Of a stretch of 64,000 nucleotides of DNA, positions 27,778 to 38,149 are shown one piece after another. The position numbers and the translations under genes were made by a program. The notes under the pieces were generated by a model. The model saw only the letters and a program-made list of their open reading frames with translations, was not told where the DNA came from and did not search any database. The stretch's first letter is position 1. Every line of letters starts with the position of its first letter. The stretch is from Roseovarius sp. W115 (lineage in GTDB: Bacteria; Pseudomonadota; Alphaproteobacteria; Rhodobacterales; Rhodobacteraceae), in contig NZ_CP146606.1 of assembly GCF_032842945.2 (NCBI RefSeq), positions 868,001-932,000 of the forward strand, in the 5' to 3' direction.

Positions 27778-29082
27778 TCACCCCTGATTGAGCCGATCCA
27801 GCCGTGCGCGCACGCTCAACCCATGCGCCTCCAGGCTCTCGGAGATGGCCAGCGTTTCGGCCGCCGGGCCGATGGCCTTGAGCGCCTCGGGTGTCATCTT
27901 GGCCATCGTTGTTCGCTTGAGAAAGTCGAGCACATTGAGCCCGGATGAGAACCGTGCGGAGCGCGCGGTGGGCAGAACATGGTTGGGCCCACCCACATAG
28001 TCGCCAATGGCCTCGGGCGTCCAAGCCCCAAGGAACATGGCACCGGCGTGGGTGATTTGCGCGGCCAGAGCCTCGGGATCGGCCACGCAGAGTTCCAGAT
28101 GCTCGGGCGCAATCCGGTCTGTCAGTTGGGTCGCAACATCGAGATCGGGCACAACAATGACCGCCCCATAGTCACGCCAACTGGCCCCGGCAATGGCGCG
28201 GCGCTCCAGTGTTTCAAGGCGCTTTTCAATAGCCGTTTCAACAGCTTGCCCAAAGCCCGCATCATTGGTGATCAAAATCGCCTGCGCGCTTTCGTCATGT
28301 TCTGCCTGGCTGAGCATATCCAGCGCGATCCAATCGGGATCATTATCCGCATCGGCAATGACGAGGATTTCTGACGGCCCCGCGATCATGTCGATGCCGA
28401 CCTTGCCAAAGACCCGCCGCTTGGCCGCCGCTACAAAGGCATTGCCCGGACCCGTGATTTTATCAACCGGATCAATCGTTTCCGTCCCATAAGCGAGCGC
28501 CGCCACGGCCTGCGCTCCGCCCACGCGGTAAATCTCGTCTACCCCTGCAATCCGCGCCGCCAGCAGCACCGCAGGGTTGGCCACGCCATCGGGTGTGGGC
28601 ACGACAATCGCCAGCCTCTCAACCCCGGCCACCTTGGCGGGGAGGGCGTTCATCAGGACAGAGGAGGGATAAGACGCCAATCCACCCGGCACATAAAGAC
28701 CCGCCGCGGAAACCGGGCTCCAGCGCCACCCCAGAGTGGCTCCGTTTTCTTCTGTCCAGTTTGCATCTTCGGGGATTTGCTTTTCGTGATAGGCGCGAAT
28801 GCGAAGCGCCGCAAGCTCGAGCGCTTTGCGTTCGTCATCAGGCACTTGTGCAACAAGCTCATCGATTTCGGCACGTGAGAACCGAAGCGTTTCAGGCGTC
28901 AGTTCCAGCCGGTCAAATCGCGCTGTCAACTCGATCAGTGCCGCATCGCCCCGGGCCCGCACATCAGCAATGATCTCGGCCACGACAGCATCCACATCGG
29001 GGCTGTCCTCGCGCTTGGCACTCAGCAGTGCACGGAAGGCATCTTCGAAATCAGCAGAACTGGCATCTAGGCGAACGGGCAT
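27778..29082 (-). CDS. hisD: Histidinol dehydrogenase
   Basis: A 434-residue NAD-dependent zinc enzyme for the last two steps of histidine synthesis (histidinol to histidine). Conserved stretches include GWRWSPVSAAGLYVPGGLASYPSSVLMNALPAKVAGV, IDMIAGPSEILVIAD, LDMLSQAEHDESAQAILIT with the zinc-binding and catalytic glutamate/histidine residues, and GPNHVLPTARSARFSSGL near the C-terminus. Normal length. It is downstream of DUF2948 on the same strand with a 58-base gap. Confidence 0.97.
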   Translation of the reverse strand: MPVRLDASSADFEDAFRALLSAKREDSPDVDAVVAEIIADVRARGDAALIELTARFDRLELTPETLRFSRAEIDELVAQVPDDERKALELAALRIRAYHEKQIPEDANWTEENGATLGWRWSPVSAAGLYVPGGLASYPSSVLMNALPAKVAGVERLAIVVPTPDGVANPAVLLAARIAGVDEIYRVGGAQAVAALAYGTETIDPVDKITGPGNAFVAAAKRRVFGKVGIDMIAGPSEILVIADADNDPDWIALDMLSQAEHDESAQAILITNDAGFGQAVETAIEKRLETLERRAIAGASWRDYGAVIVVPDLDVATQLTDRIAPEHLELCVADPEALAAQITHAGAMFLGAWTPEAIGDYVGGPNHVLPTARSARFSSGLNVLDFLKRTTMAKMTPEALKAIGPAAETLAISESLEAHGLSVRARLDRLNQG

Positions 29083-29140
29083 AAGGCGATCCTTTCGCCG
29101 CGAGGCTTACAAGCTCGGTCTGATACGCTCAAGAGGCAGG

Positions 29141-29611
29141 TTAGTCGCCATGATCCGGCGCTTTGCCACTGACGGCTTTGTAGGGTCGTGTGACATCGCG
29201 TAGATTGACTTCCAACGCCTCTGCTTCTGCCCGGATCGCGCCGTCACCTGCCAGGGTCAGAACCACATATCCTGCGCCATCCTCGCCCGGTTCGAATGTG
29301 AGGGACAGCACGGATAGAATTGTATCTTTCTCTTTTCGATCAACCCCTTGACTGGATACACCAAGCACGTTGTCGATCACCAGAAGACTGCGCACCCGTT
29401 CTGCCCCATGACGGTCGCGACCGTCATCCTCCCAGCGGAACCGGTTGATCAGTATGGCCAGGCGGTGCTCTCCTGCGCGCCAGGTCATGTCGGCAACCGT
29501 GAACACCGCATCTTGCGTCAGCGACGAAATGACCTTGAGGTCGTCCTCATCCAAAGCCCCCAGATTCAGAGGGGTTTCGCTGCCGTCTTCAAATCGAGCG
29601 TCATCACTCAT
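29141..29611 (-). CDS. DUF2948 family protein
   Basis: A 156-residue protein of the DUF2948 family, function unknown, found almost only in alphaproteobacteria and nearly always between murA and hisD. Recognisable parts are [48 protein letters not shown] and [18 protein letters not shown]. No membrane or signal features. The start overlaps the murA stop by four bases (ATGA), so the two are translationally coupled. Confidence 0.9.
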   Translation of the reverse strand: MSDDARFEDGSETPLNLGALDEDDLKVISSLTQDAVFTVADMTWRAGEHRLAILINRFRWEDDGRDRHGAERVRSLLVIDNVLGVSSQGVDRKEKDTILSVLSLTFEPGEDGAGYVVLTLAGDGAIRAEAEALEVNLRDVTRPYKAVSGKAPDHGD

Positions 29612-30875
29612 TCGCCTTGAACCCTTTCAATCTTGGCCCCGACATGGCCGAGCTTTTCCTCAACGCGCTCATAGCCGCGATCCAAGTGATAGACCCGGTT
29701 GACCAGCGTTTCACCCTCTGCCGCAAGCCCGGCAAGAATGAGCGAGACACTGGCGCGCAGATCGGTGGCCATCACTGGCGCGCCTTTGAGACGTTCGACC
29801 CCCGTGACAGTTGCCGTACCACCATGCACATCAATCTCCGCACCCATGCGCATCAACTCCGGTGCATGCATGAAGCGGTTTTCAAAGATCTTTTCTTCCA
29901 AGACGCTGGTGCCTTCGGCGGTGCACATCAGCGCCATCATCTGTGCCTGCAAGTCGGTTGGGAAGCCGGGGAACGGCTCTGTTACCACGTCCACAGCACG
30001 CACGCGTCCATTCTTGCGCGCCACCTTTAAGCCTGCTTTGGTTTCTTCCACAGACACGCCTGCTGCATCTAGCTTTTCACAAAAAGATTTGACCAGGTCG
30101 ATCCGTCCTCCAAGGCATTCCACTTCGCCACCGCAAATCGCGGGGGCCAGCATGTAGGTGCCCAATTCAATCCGATCCGTCACCACCGGATGCGTCGCCC
30201 CGTCGAGCCGGTCAACCCCTTGAATTTCAAGGGTGCTGGTGCCCTCTCCAGTGATCTGAGCACCCATCTTTTGCAGGCAATGCACGAGATCAACAATCTC
30301 AGGCTCGCGCGCCGCGTTCTTGATGATCGTCGTGCCCTTGGCCAATGTCGCGGCCATCACAGCGTTTTCCGTGGCCCCCACGGACACGAAGGGAAATTCG
30401 ACAGTGCCGCCTTTGAGGCCACCAACGGCTTTGGCGTGCACATAGCCTTCTTTCAACTCAAGATCGGCCCCCAGCGCTTCCAGCGCCTTGAGGTGCAAAT
30501 CCACCGGGCGCGCGCCAATGGCACAGCCCCCGGAAGCGACGCCACCGCATGACCATCGCGCGCCAGCATCGGCCCCAGCACAAGGATCGAGGCGCGCATT
30601 TTGCGTACGATGTCGTAATCCGCCACATGGTTGGTCAGGTTATGACTTGATAGAGCAAGCACCTGCCCTTCCTGAAGGCTGGTGACTTCGACACCAAGGG
30701 ACTGCAGCAGCGTGGTCATTGTTTTGATATCCGACAGCCGCGGCGCATTGGTCAGTGTCAAAGGCGCATCGCTCAGCAAGGTGGCGGGCATCAATGTCAG
30801 ACACGCATTTTTAGCCCCTGCGATCGGGATTTGGCCGTTCAACGGGCCGTTGCCCGTCACGAGAATGGAATCCAT
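29608..30875 (-). CDS. murA: UDP-N-acetylglucosamine 1-carboxyvinyltransferase MurA, frame broken by a one-base loss
   Basis: Catalyses the first committed step of peptidoglycan synthesis, moving enolpyruvate from PEP to UDP-GlcNAc. Two overlapping frames together cover the whole protein: the N-terminal part ([26 protein letters not shown]) runs to [11 protein letters not shown], and the rest begins at [16 protein letters not shown]. Restoring one base in the five-C run at 30527-30531 gives [16 protein letters not shown], including the catalytic, fosfomycin-target cysteine, and a normal 422 residues (1268 bases plus one is divisible by three). The gene is normally essential and single-copy in Gram-negatives, so I expect it is intact in the organism. 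First of murA-DUF2948-hisD. Confidence 0.93.
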
Positions 30876-30877
30876 GG

Positions 30878-31036
30878 TTAACTGTCCTTGTCCTTGCCTG
30901 CCTCAGTCTCTTCCCCAGCTTTGGCCCGGGCCTGTTGTTTGCGCCGGGCAAGATTTGCCTTCAGCGCGGCCTTGAGCCGGTCTTCGCGGCTTGAGGCCGC
31001 ATTTCCCGGCTTGGAGGTGTGGGGTTTCGAGCTCAT
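30878..31036 (-). CDS. Small conserved basic protein upstream of murA (52 residues)
   Basis: A short gene reading [20 protein letters not shown], continuing with the segment [20 protein letters not shown] and ending with an acidic tail. It is highly charged and probably one long helix. The central part resembles the short protein that often precedes murA in Rhodobacteraceae. Its TAA stop is two bases before the murA ATG, so it would be translated in tandem with murA. No known function. Confidence 0.7.
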   Translation of the reverse strand: MSSKPHTSKPGNAASSREDRLKAALKANLARRKQQARAKAGEETEAGKDKDS

Positions 31037-31124
31037 GCAGTCTCTCTACAGCAGACATCAAAAAGCGTCCAGATTACCCTTGCGCGAGGGTGCGGAACGG
31101 TCTAATCACCGCGCCACGCAAGGC

Positions 31125-31199
31125 GCTGCTGTAGCTCAGTGGTAGAGCGCACCCTTGGTAAGGGTGAGGTCGGGAGTTCAATCCTCCCCAGCAGCACCA
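31125..31199 (+). tRNA. tRNA-Thr (anticodon GGT)
   Basis: A complete cloverleaf. Acceptor arms GCTGCTG and CAGCAGC pair perfectly; the D-arm contains AGCTCAGTGGTAGAGC; the anticodon stem CACCC/GGGTG encloses the loop TTGGTAA with anticodon GGT at 31157-31159; the T-arm is GGGAGTTCAATCCTCCC. CCA is encoded at 31197-31199. The anticodon reads ACC/ACU threonine codons. Confidence 0.97.
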
Positions 31200-32555
<1,356 letters not shown>

Positions 32556-32586
32556 AACGCCCACCCTCTGAGGGAAGGGGGTATAT

Positions 32587-33510
32587 TTGGCCCGAGACAG
32601 AGCACAAAACGGAGACTATTCTGGTCCAATCAAGCGGCTGCTGATTGGCTTTCTGTTGTTGTGCCTCGTCGGTTTCTTTTTGGTGTGGCGCATTGACAGC
32701 CCAAGGGTGGAACGGTTTCGAGCGCAGGTCATTGACCGCGTTGTGCCCAGTTTTGATTGGGCCATGGCGCCCGTTACCGGAGCCGTGAACATCCTCCGTG
32801 ACTTTCAAAGCTACCAGAGAATTTATCAACAGAACCAAGAACTTCGGCGCGAATTGCAACAAATGAAGGCGTGGAAGGAAGCTGCTCTTCAACTGGAGCA
32901 GGAAAACGCGCGGCTTTTGGATCTGAACAACGTGCAGTTGGACCCTCGCCTGACCTTTGTGACGGGTGTGGTTCTGGCTGATAGCGGCTCGCCGTTCCGG
33001 CAATCAGTGCTGATCAATGTCGGTGCGCGAGACGGGATCATTGATGGCTGGGCCACAATGGATGGGCTGGGGCTTGTCGGGCGCATTTCCGGCGTAGGCG
33101 ACAACACCGCGCGCGTGATCCTTCTGACCGATACCTCCAGCCGTATTCCCGCAACGATCCAGCCTTCGGGCCAACAGGCACTTATCATTGGTGACAATAC
33201 CGCTGTGCCGCTCATTGATTTCCTGGAACTGCCGGATCAAGTCCGCCCCGGTGACAGAGTGCTCACCTCTGGAGACGGCGGCGTCTTTCCAGCAGGGCTT
33301 TTGATCGGTCAGGTGGCGCAAGACCCTGGCGGGCGACTGCGCGTGAGACTCTCTGCCGATTACGAGCGGCTTGAATTTCTCAGAGTTCTGAGAAACCGGG
33401 GCAACGAAAAGCTAACGGACCCTGGTTCCCTTATCGGACCTGCCGAACCCGACCTTCCGCTGCAAGGGCCGCCCAGCCCGTTTGAAAGCTCCGAGGCCGC
33501 CGATGGTTGA
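32587..33510 (+). CDS. mreC: Rod shape-determining protein MreC
   Basis: A 307-residue bitopic protein: a short cytoplasmic N-terminus, one membrane helix (LLIGFLLLCLVGFFLVW), a periplasmic coiled coil (RIYQQNQELRRELQQMKAWKEAALQLEQENARLLDL) and the beta-barrel domain (SVLINVGARDGIIDGWATMDGLGLVGRISGVGDNTARVILLTD). It links MreB to PBP2/RodA. The start codon is TTG at 32587, an uncommon choice, supported by GGGAAGGGGG a few bases upstream and by the homologous N-terminus. The C-terminal tail after the barrel is proline-rich (EPDLPLQGPPSPFES). Its end overlaps mreD by eight bases. Confidence 0.94.
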   Translation: MARDRAQNGDYSGPIKRLLIGFLLLCLVGFFLVWRIDSPRVERFRAQVIDRVVPSFDWAMAPVTGAVNILRDFQSYQRIYQQNQELRRELQQMKAWKEAALQLEQENARLLDLNNVQLDPRLTFVTGVVLADSGSPFRQSVLINVGARDGIIDGWATMDGLGLVGRISGVGDNTARVILLTDTSSRIPATIQPSGQQALIIGDNTAVPLIDFLELPDQVRPGDRVLTSGDGGVFPAGLLIGQVAQDPGGRLRVRLSADYERLEFLRVLRNRGNEKLTDPGSLIGPAEPDLPLQGPPSPFESSEAADG

Positions 33511-34042
33511 GAATGCGGCTGTGCATATGTGGGCGATGCGCGTGATCTATGTCACGCTTGTCTTTCTGGTGATCTTCTTTCACCTTCTGCCGCTGCAAAC
33601 CTTGCCACTTGGCTGGGCTGGTCCGGACATCTTGCTGGCGCTGACGATTGCCTGGGTGCTGCGGCGTCCGGAGTTTGTGCCGCCTGTTTTGATTGCCTTA
33701 GTATTCTTGCTGTGTGATCTGATGTTTCATCGACCACCTGGGCTCTGGGCCGCGCTTGTTTTAATCGGATGCGAAACATTGCGCGCACGTCACATAGACC
33801 TGCGCGATCTCACCTTCGCGATGGAATGGGCCTCTGTGACGACAACGCTGGTGACGATCACACTGATCTACCGCGCCATTCTGGCAGTGCTGGTTGTAGA
33901 TCAAGCACCTCTCGGACTGAGCCTGATGCAGCTTGTCGCGACGCTGATTGCGTATCCTTTGGTTGTTGTGGTCTCGCAAAGCGTGTTCGGAGTGCGTAAA
34001 TTGGCACCAGGAGACATTGACGCCCTTGGAGGCCGGACATGA
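33503..34042 (+). CDS. mreD: Rod shape-determining protein MreD
   Basis: A 179-residue polytopic inner-membrane protein with about five hydrophobic segments (VIYVTLVFLVIFFHLLPL, DILLALTIAWVLRR, VLIALVFLLCDLMFH, ASVTTTLVTITLIYRAILAVLVV, LMQLVATLIAYPLVVVVSQSVFG). The PDILLALTIAWVLRRPEFVPPVLIALVFLLCDLMF region is the usual MreD core. The start MVENAAVH at 33503 overlaps the mreC end; position in the operon confirms the call. Overlaps mrdA by four bases. Confidence 0.93.
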   Translation: MVENAAVHMWAMRVIYVTLVFLVIFFHLLPLQTLPLGWAGPDILLALTIAWVLRRPEFVPPVLIALVFLLCDLMFHRPPGLWAALVLIGCETLRARHIDLRDLTFAMEWASVTTTLVTITLIYRAILAVLVVDQAPLGLSLMQLVATLIAYPLVVVVSQSVFGVRKLAPGDIDALGGRT

Positions 34043-35988
34043 GACGCCCAACACGAGACACCGCCGAAAGCCATCGCCTTGTCACACGGCGCAGCCTTGT
34101 GGTCGGTGGATCGATGGCGGCGTTTATGGGCCTGTTGGGTCTCAGGATGCGGTATCTGCAAGTCGAGCAGGCCGATCAGTTTCGCCTTTTGGCGGATGAA
34201 AATCGCATCAACATTCATCTCATCCCTCCCTCTCGGGGTCGCATTTTTGACCGCGAAGGGCGGGTGGTGGCTGAAAACGTTCCGTCCTACCGCATCAACA
34301 TGATCCGGGAACAAGTGGGCGATGCTGATATTGACCAGGTGATCGAACGGCTAAGCCAATTGGTGACACTTGATCCCGCAGAGGTGGAAGCCGCGCGCGA
34401 AGACCTGCGCAAACTGCGCGGCGACACGCCCGTGACCCTTGCAGACCGTGTCAGTTGGGAAGACATCAGCCGTGTGGCGGTGAACACCCCGGCCCTACCC
34501 GGTGTGACACCCGAAGTGGGCTTGTCGCGGCATTATCCCTTGGGACCCGACTACGCGCATCTCATTGGCTATGTGGGTCCGGTCAGTGACCGCGATCTGG
34601 AAGAGATTGACGCCCCGGATGCTCTTTTGCTGATCCCACGTTTTCAGATTGGCAAGATTGGTCTGGAGTCCAAAAAAGAAGACACGTTGCGTGGCAAAGC
34701 CGGTAGCAAACGGGTCGAAGTCAACGCTGCGGGCCGCGTTATGCGCGAGATTGACCGTGTAGAAGGCGAGGCGGGTGCGGATGTCCAAGTCACTCTGGAC
34801 AATGCCTTGCAAAGCTACGCCGCCGCGCGACTGGAAGGCGAGAGCGCCGCGGCCGTCGTGATGGACTGCGAAACCGGGGATTTGCTGGCGTGCACGTCCG
34901 CGCCAAGCTTTGATCCGAACCTCTTTGTGCGTGGCATCTCTGTAGCCAATTACAGAGCCCTTCTGGAGGACAAATACCGCCCCTTACCAAACAAAGCGAT
35001 GCAGGGCGTTTATCCTCCGGGCTCCACGTTCAAAATGGTGACGGCGCTGGCAGCAATGGAGGCGGGCGTGGCAGACCCCAATGAAACGGTCTACTGCCCA
35101 GGGCATCTCAGGGTATCGAACCGGCGCTTTCATTGCTGGAAACGAGCTGGACACGGTAATGTGGACCTGCATCGCAGCCTGCGTGAAAGTTGTGATGTGT
35201 ATTACTACGAAATGGCAGTGCGCACCGGCATCGATAAAATCGCTGAGATGGCCCGCAAGCTGGGTTTGGGCGTTGAGCACCAATTGCCACTGACCTCTGT
35301 TTCAGAAGGTCTAATCCCGACCAAGCTCTGGAAGGAAACAACGCGCAATGATGATTGGCGCGTAGGAGACAGTGTGAACGCCTCCATCGGTCAGGGCTTT
35401 GTTTTGGCGTCCCCTTTGCAACTGGCGGTGATGACCGCTCGCCTGGCAACTGGACGCTCCGTATCGCCACGTCTTGTGAAGTCGGTTGATGGTGTTGAGC
35501 AACCCGTGAACCGTGGCGAACCCCTAGGCATAAATGAGAACATGCTTCGCGAGGTTCGCAACGCTATGAATGCAGTGTCCAACAACAAGCGCGGCACAGG
35601 CTATCGCAGCCGGATCATAGAAGACGCCTTTCGCATGGCAGGCAAAACCGGCACAAGCCAGGTGCGCAACATCACCGCTGCAGAACGCGCGCGCGGTGTG
35701 TTCCGCAACGAAGACCTGCCTTGGGAGCGGCGCGATCACGCGCTGTTCGTCAACTACGCGCCGGTCGAAAACCCGCGCATTGCCGTGGCCGTCATTGTTG
35801 AGCATGGCGGTGGTGGCTCCAAGGCTGCGGCACCGATCGCACGAGATATCACTCTACAAGCACTATATGGGGGCGACCCACCGCTTGAAGCCTACCCCAC
35901 CGCAGACAGGGATCGCATCCGCGAACAACAAGAACGCTTGCGGAGGGCACGCCCCAATTTTGATGACCCCAACAGCGACAGGGCCTAG
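34039..35988 (+). CDS. mrdA: Penicillin-binding protein 2 (elongasome transpeptidase)
   Basis: A 649-residue class B penicillin-binding protein that cross-links lateral-wall peptidoglycan. It has an N-terminal membrane anchor (SLVVGGSMAAFMGLLGLRM), the pedestal domain with PPSRGRIFDREGRVVAENVPSYRINM, and the transpeptidase domain. The active-site motifs are STFK (Ser329, Lys332), SCD (in RESCDVYYYEMA, the SxN motif position) and KTGT (in MAGKTGTSQV). Starts with a four-base overlap with mreD. Normal length. Confidence 0.96.
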   Translation: MRRPTRDTAESHRLVTRRSLVVGGSMAAFMGLLGLRMRYLQVEQADQFRLLADENRINIHLIPPSRGRIFDREGRVVAENVPSYRINMIREQVGDADIDQVIERLSQLVTLDPAEVEAAREDLRKLRGDTPVTLADRVSWEDISRVAVNTPALPGVTPEVGLSRHYPLGPDYAHLIGYVGPVSDRDLEEIDAPDALLLIPRFQIGKIGLESKKEDTLRGKAGSKRVEVNAAGRVMREIDRVEGEAGADVQVTLDNALQSYAAARLEGESAAAVVMDCETGDLLACTSAPSFDPNLFVRGISVANYRALLEDKYRPLPNKAMQGVYPPGSTFKMVTALAAMEAGVADPNETVYCPGHLRVSNRRFHCWKRAGHGNVDLHRSLRESCDVYYYEMAVRTGIDKIAEMARKLGLGVEHQLPLTSVSEGLIPTKLWKETTRNDDWRVGDSVNASIGQGFVLASPLQLAVMTARLATGRSVSPRLVKSVDGVEQPVNRGEPLGINENMLREVRNAMNAVSNNKRGTGYRSRIIEDAFRMAGKTGTSQVRNITAAERARGVFRNEDLPWERRDHALFVNYAPVENPRIAVAVIVEHGGGGSKAAAPIARDITLQALYGGDPPLEAYPTADRDRIREQQERLRRARPNFDDPNSDRA

Positions 35989-35997
35989 TGCAGCGCG

Positions 35998-37137
35998 ATG
36001 AGTTATCTTGAATATACCGTCAAGCACACGCCCACAGGCGTTCGCAAGCTACTCTACTTGAACTGGCCGCTGATTATACTGATCTCAGCCGTGGCCAGCG
36101 TTGGCTTCCTGATGCTTTACTCAGTGTCGGGAGGGTCTTTCTCTCCTTGGGCCGAGCCACAGATGAAACGCTATGTGCTCGGCCTTTTCGTCATGCTCTT
36201 TGTGGCAATGGTGCCGATCTGGTTTTGGCGCAACATGTCGGTGCTGGCCTATATCGTCTCGGTTTTGCTGTTAGTGGCTGTGGAACTTGTAGGTGTCGAG
36301 GGAAAAGGCGCGCAACGCTGGATCGACCTTGGATTTATGCGCCTGCAACCCTCGGAGCTGATGAAAGTGACGCTCGTGATGCTGCTTGCGGCCTACTACG
36401 ACTGGCTGCCCTTACAAAAGATATCGCGGCCCTTGTGGGTCATTTTTCCGGTCATACTGATCCTGATCCCTGTGGCCCTGGTTCTCAAACAACCCGACCT
36501 CGGAACTTCGATCCTCCTTATCACTGGCGGCGGTTTGATCATGTTCATCGCTGGTGTTCATTGGGCTTATTTTGCAGCGGTGGTTGCCAGCGGCGTTGGT
36601 CTGATCACTGTCGTTTTCCAAAGCCGCGGCACAGACTGGCAGCTCCTGGCAGATTACCAGTTCCGCCGCATCGACACATTCCTTGATCCTGCAACCGATC
36701 CCTTGGGCGCGGGTTACCACATCACCCAATCCAAGATCGCGCTCGGCTCAGGAGGGTGGACCGGGCGTGGGTTCATGCAAGGCACGCAGTCACGTCTGAA
36801 CTTCCTGCCCGAGAAACACACCGACTTTATCTTCACCACATTGGCCGAAGAGTTTGGGTTTGTAGGGGCCTTCTCGCTTCTCGTGCTTTACGCGCTAATC
36901 ATCATCTTCTGTATATTCTCTGCACTGTCCAACAAGGATCGGTTTTCGTCCCTCCTGACTCTTGGAATCGCCGCAACATTCTTCCTCTTCTTTGCTGTCA
37001 ACATGTCCATGGTGATGGGTTTGGCACCCGTCGTGGGCGTGCCGCTGCCGCTAGTCAGCTATGGAGGTTCGGCCATGCTCATCCTGATGCTGGGTTTTGG
37101 TCTTGTGCAAAGCGCACATGTGCATCGTCCGAGGTAA
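35998..37137 (+). CDS. mrdB: Peptidoglycan glycosyltransferase RodA (SEDS family)
   Basis: A 379-residue polytopic SEDS-family glycosyltransferase that polymerises lipid II in partnership with PBP2. About ten membrane helices are visible. Family signatures are GAQRWIDLGFMRLQPSELMKVTLVMLLA, QPDLGTS, the catalytic-aspartate loop FLPEKHTDFIFTTLAEEFGFVG, and VVGVPLPLVSYGGSAMLILMLGFG. Starts nine bases after mrdA and completes the elongasome operon; ghrA follows three bases later and may be co-transcribed. Confidence 0.96.
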   Translation: MSYLEYTVKHTPTGVRKLLYLNWPLIILISAVASVGFLMLYSVSGGSFSPWAEPQMKRYVLGLFVMLFVAMVPIWFWRNMSVLAYIVSVLLLVAVELVGVEGKGAQRWIDLGFMRLQPSELMKVTLVMLLAAYYDWLPLQKISRPLWVIFPVILILIPVALVLKQPDLGTSILLITGGGLIMFIAGVHWAYFAAVVASGVGLITVVFQSRGTDWQLLADYQFRRIDTFLDPATDPLGAGYHITQSKIALGSGGWTGRGFMQGTQSRLNFLPEKHTDFIFTTLAEEFGFVGAFSLLVLYALIIIFCIFSALSNKDRFSSLLTLGIAATFFLFFAVNMSMVMGLAPVVGVPLPLVSYGGSAMLILMLGFGLVQSAHVHRPR

Positions 37138-37140
37138 TCC

Positions 37141-38073
37141 ATGAGCATCAACGTTCTTTTCGCCGCCAAGGCCGAGCGGTGGGTGACTTATGAACCGACC
37201 CTGCAACAGGCATTTGGGGAGCTTGGTTTGGATGTGAACCTGCGCACGGAAATACCGCCTGAGGATGTGGACTATATCGTTTATGCCCCCAACAGCGACC
37301 TGCAGGACTTCACGCCTTACGCACGCACCAAAGCCGTGCTTGGCCTCTGGGCCGGGGTCGAGGATGTTGTCGGCAACCAAACCCTGACACAGCCCTTCGC
37401 CCGCATGGTGGATGAGGGCCTGACACGCGGCATGGTGGAATGGGTGACCGGCCATGTTCTGCGCCATCACCTTGGCATGGATATGCACATTCTGGGTCAG
37501 GACGGACAGTGGCGCGATCATGTGCCTCCTCTGGCAACAGACCGATCCGTGACCGTTTTAGGCATGGGCGCTTTGGGACAGGCTTGTGCCGAGGCGCTGA
37601 GCTTCCTGGGCTTTACCGTCACAGGGTGGTCACGCAGCCCCAAGGACATCGCAGGTGTGACGTGCCTTTCAGGCGATGACAGGCTGAGTGAAGCCTTGAG
37701 TGGCGCTCAGATTATCGTGCTTCTGCTGCCCTCCACACCAGACACCGAGAACACGCTCAACGCAGAGACCCTGGCTCTTCTGGAACCCGGAGCCACGGTG
37801 ATCAATCCTGGACGCGGGCCCTTGATTGACGATGATGCGCTTCTCGAAGCATTGAATAGCGGGCAGGTCGGACATGCGACACTGGATGTGTTTCGCGTAG
37901 AACCTCTACCTCCCACGCATCCCTATTGGTCCCATCCCAACGTCACAGTCACCCCGCATATCGCGTCCGAAACCCGTCCGCTGTCAGCCTCTCGCGTCAT
38001 CGCGGAAAACGTGCGCCGTGGCGAAGCAGGCGAGGATTTCATCAATCTGGTGGATCGCAAACTGGGGTACTAA
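37141..38073 (+). CDS. ghrA: Glyoxylate/hydroxypyruvate reductase A (D-2-hydroxyacid dehydrogenase)
   Basis: A 310-residue NAD(P)H-dependent reductase of glyoxylate and hydroxypyruvate. The Rossmann motif VTVLGMGALGQACAEALSFLGF is near residue 140. Later come LLPSTPDTENTLNAETLALLEPGATVINPGRGPLIDD and the catalytic histidine in VTPHIASETRP. Length fits GhrA. It begins three bases after mrdB, so it shares at least readthrough from the elongasome operon, though a functional tie is not obvious. Confidence 0.9.
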   Translation: MSINVLFAAKAERWVTYEPTLQQAFGELGLDVNLRTEIPPEDVDYIVYAPNSDLQDFTPYARTKAVLGLWAGVEDVVGNQTLTQPFARMVDEGLTRGMVEWVTGHVLRHHLGMDMHILGQDGQWRDHVPPLATDRSVTVLGMGALGQACAEALSFLGFTVTGWSRSPKDIAGVTCLSGDDRLSEALSGAQIIVLLLPSTPDTENTLNAETLALLEPGATVINPGRGPLIDDDALLEALNSGQVGHATLDVFRVEPLPPTHPYWSHPNVTVTPHIASETRPLSASRVIAENVRRGEAGEDFINLVDRKLGY

Positions 38074-38076
38074 ACC

Positions 38077-38109
38077 CTTCTTCTGGCCAGAAGTATCCCC
38101 GCCGGAGGC
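38077..38109. repeat. Interspersed 3'-end element, copy B (convergent gap ghrA / sseB)
   Basis: The core reads CTTCTTCTGGCCAGAAG, then TATCCCCGCCGGAGGC, closely matching copy A at 3259-3292. It starts four bases after the ghrA stop. TTCTGGCCAGAA is itself a perfect palindrome. Confidence 0.55.
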
Positions 38110-38111
38110 AT

Positions 38112-38132
38112 CCGGAATTTAGAAAATTCCGG
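38112..38132. terminator. Hairpin in the convergent gap between ghrA and sseB
   Basis: A perfect nine-base stem, CCGGAATTT with AAATTCCGG, around the loop AGA. It lacks a T-run beyond the stem, so it may act as a bidirectional terminator or as an mRNA 3'-end stabiliser. Confidence 0.5.
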
Positions 38133-38149
38133 CACCTTAAACGCAAGTC

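Noticed and set aside
30453..30875. Programmed ribosomal frameshifting as the general explanation of the broken genes
   Set aside because: The genes are unrelated in function, the sites are not classic slippery heptamers, and six of seven are simple one-base losses, mainly in runs, as expected of sequencing undercalls.
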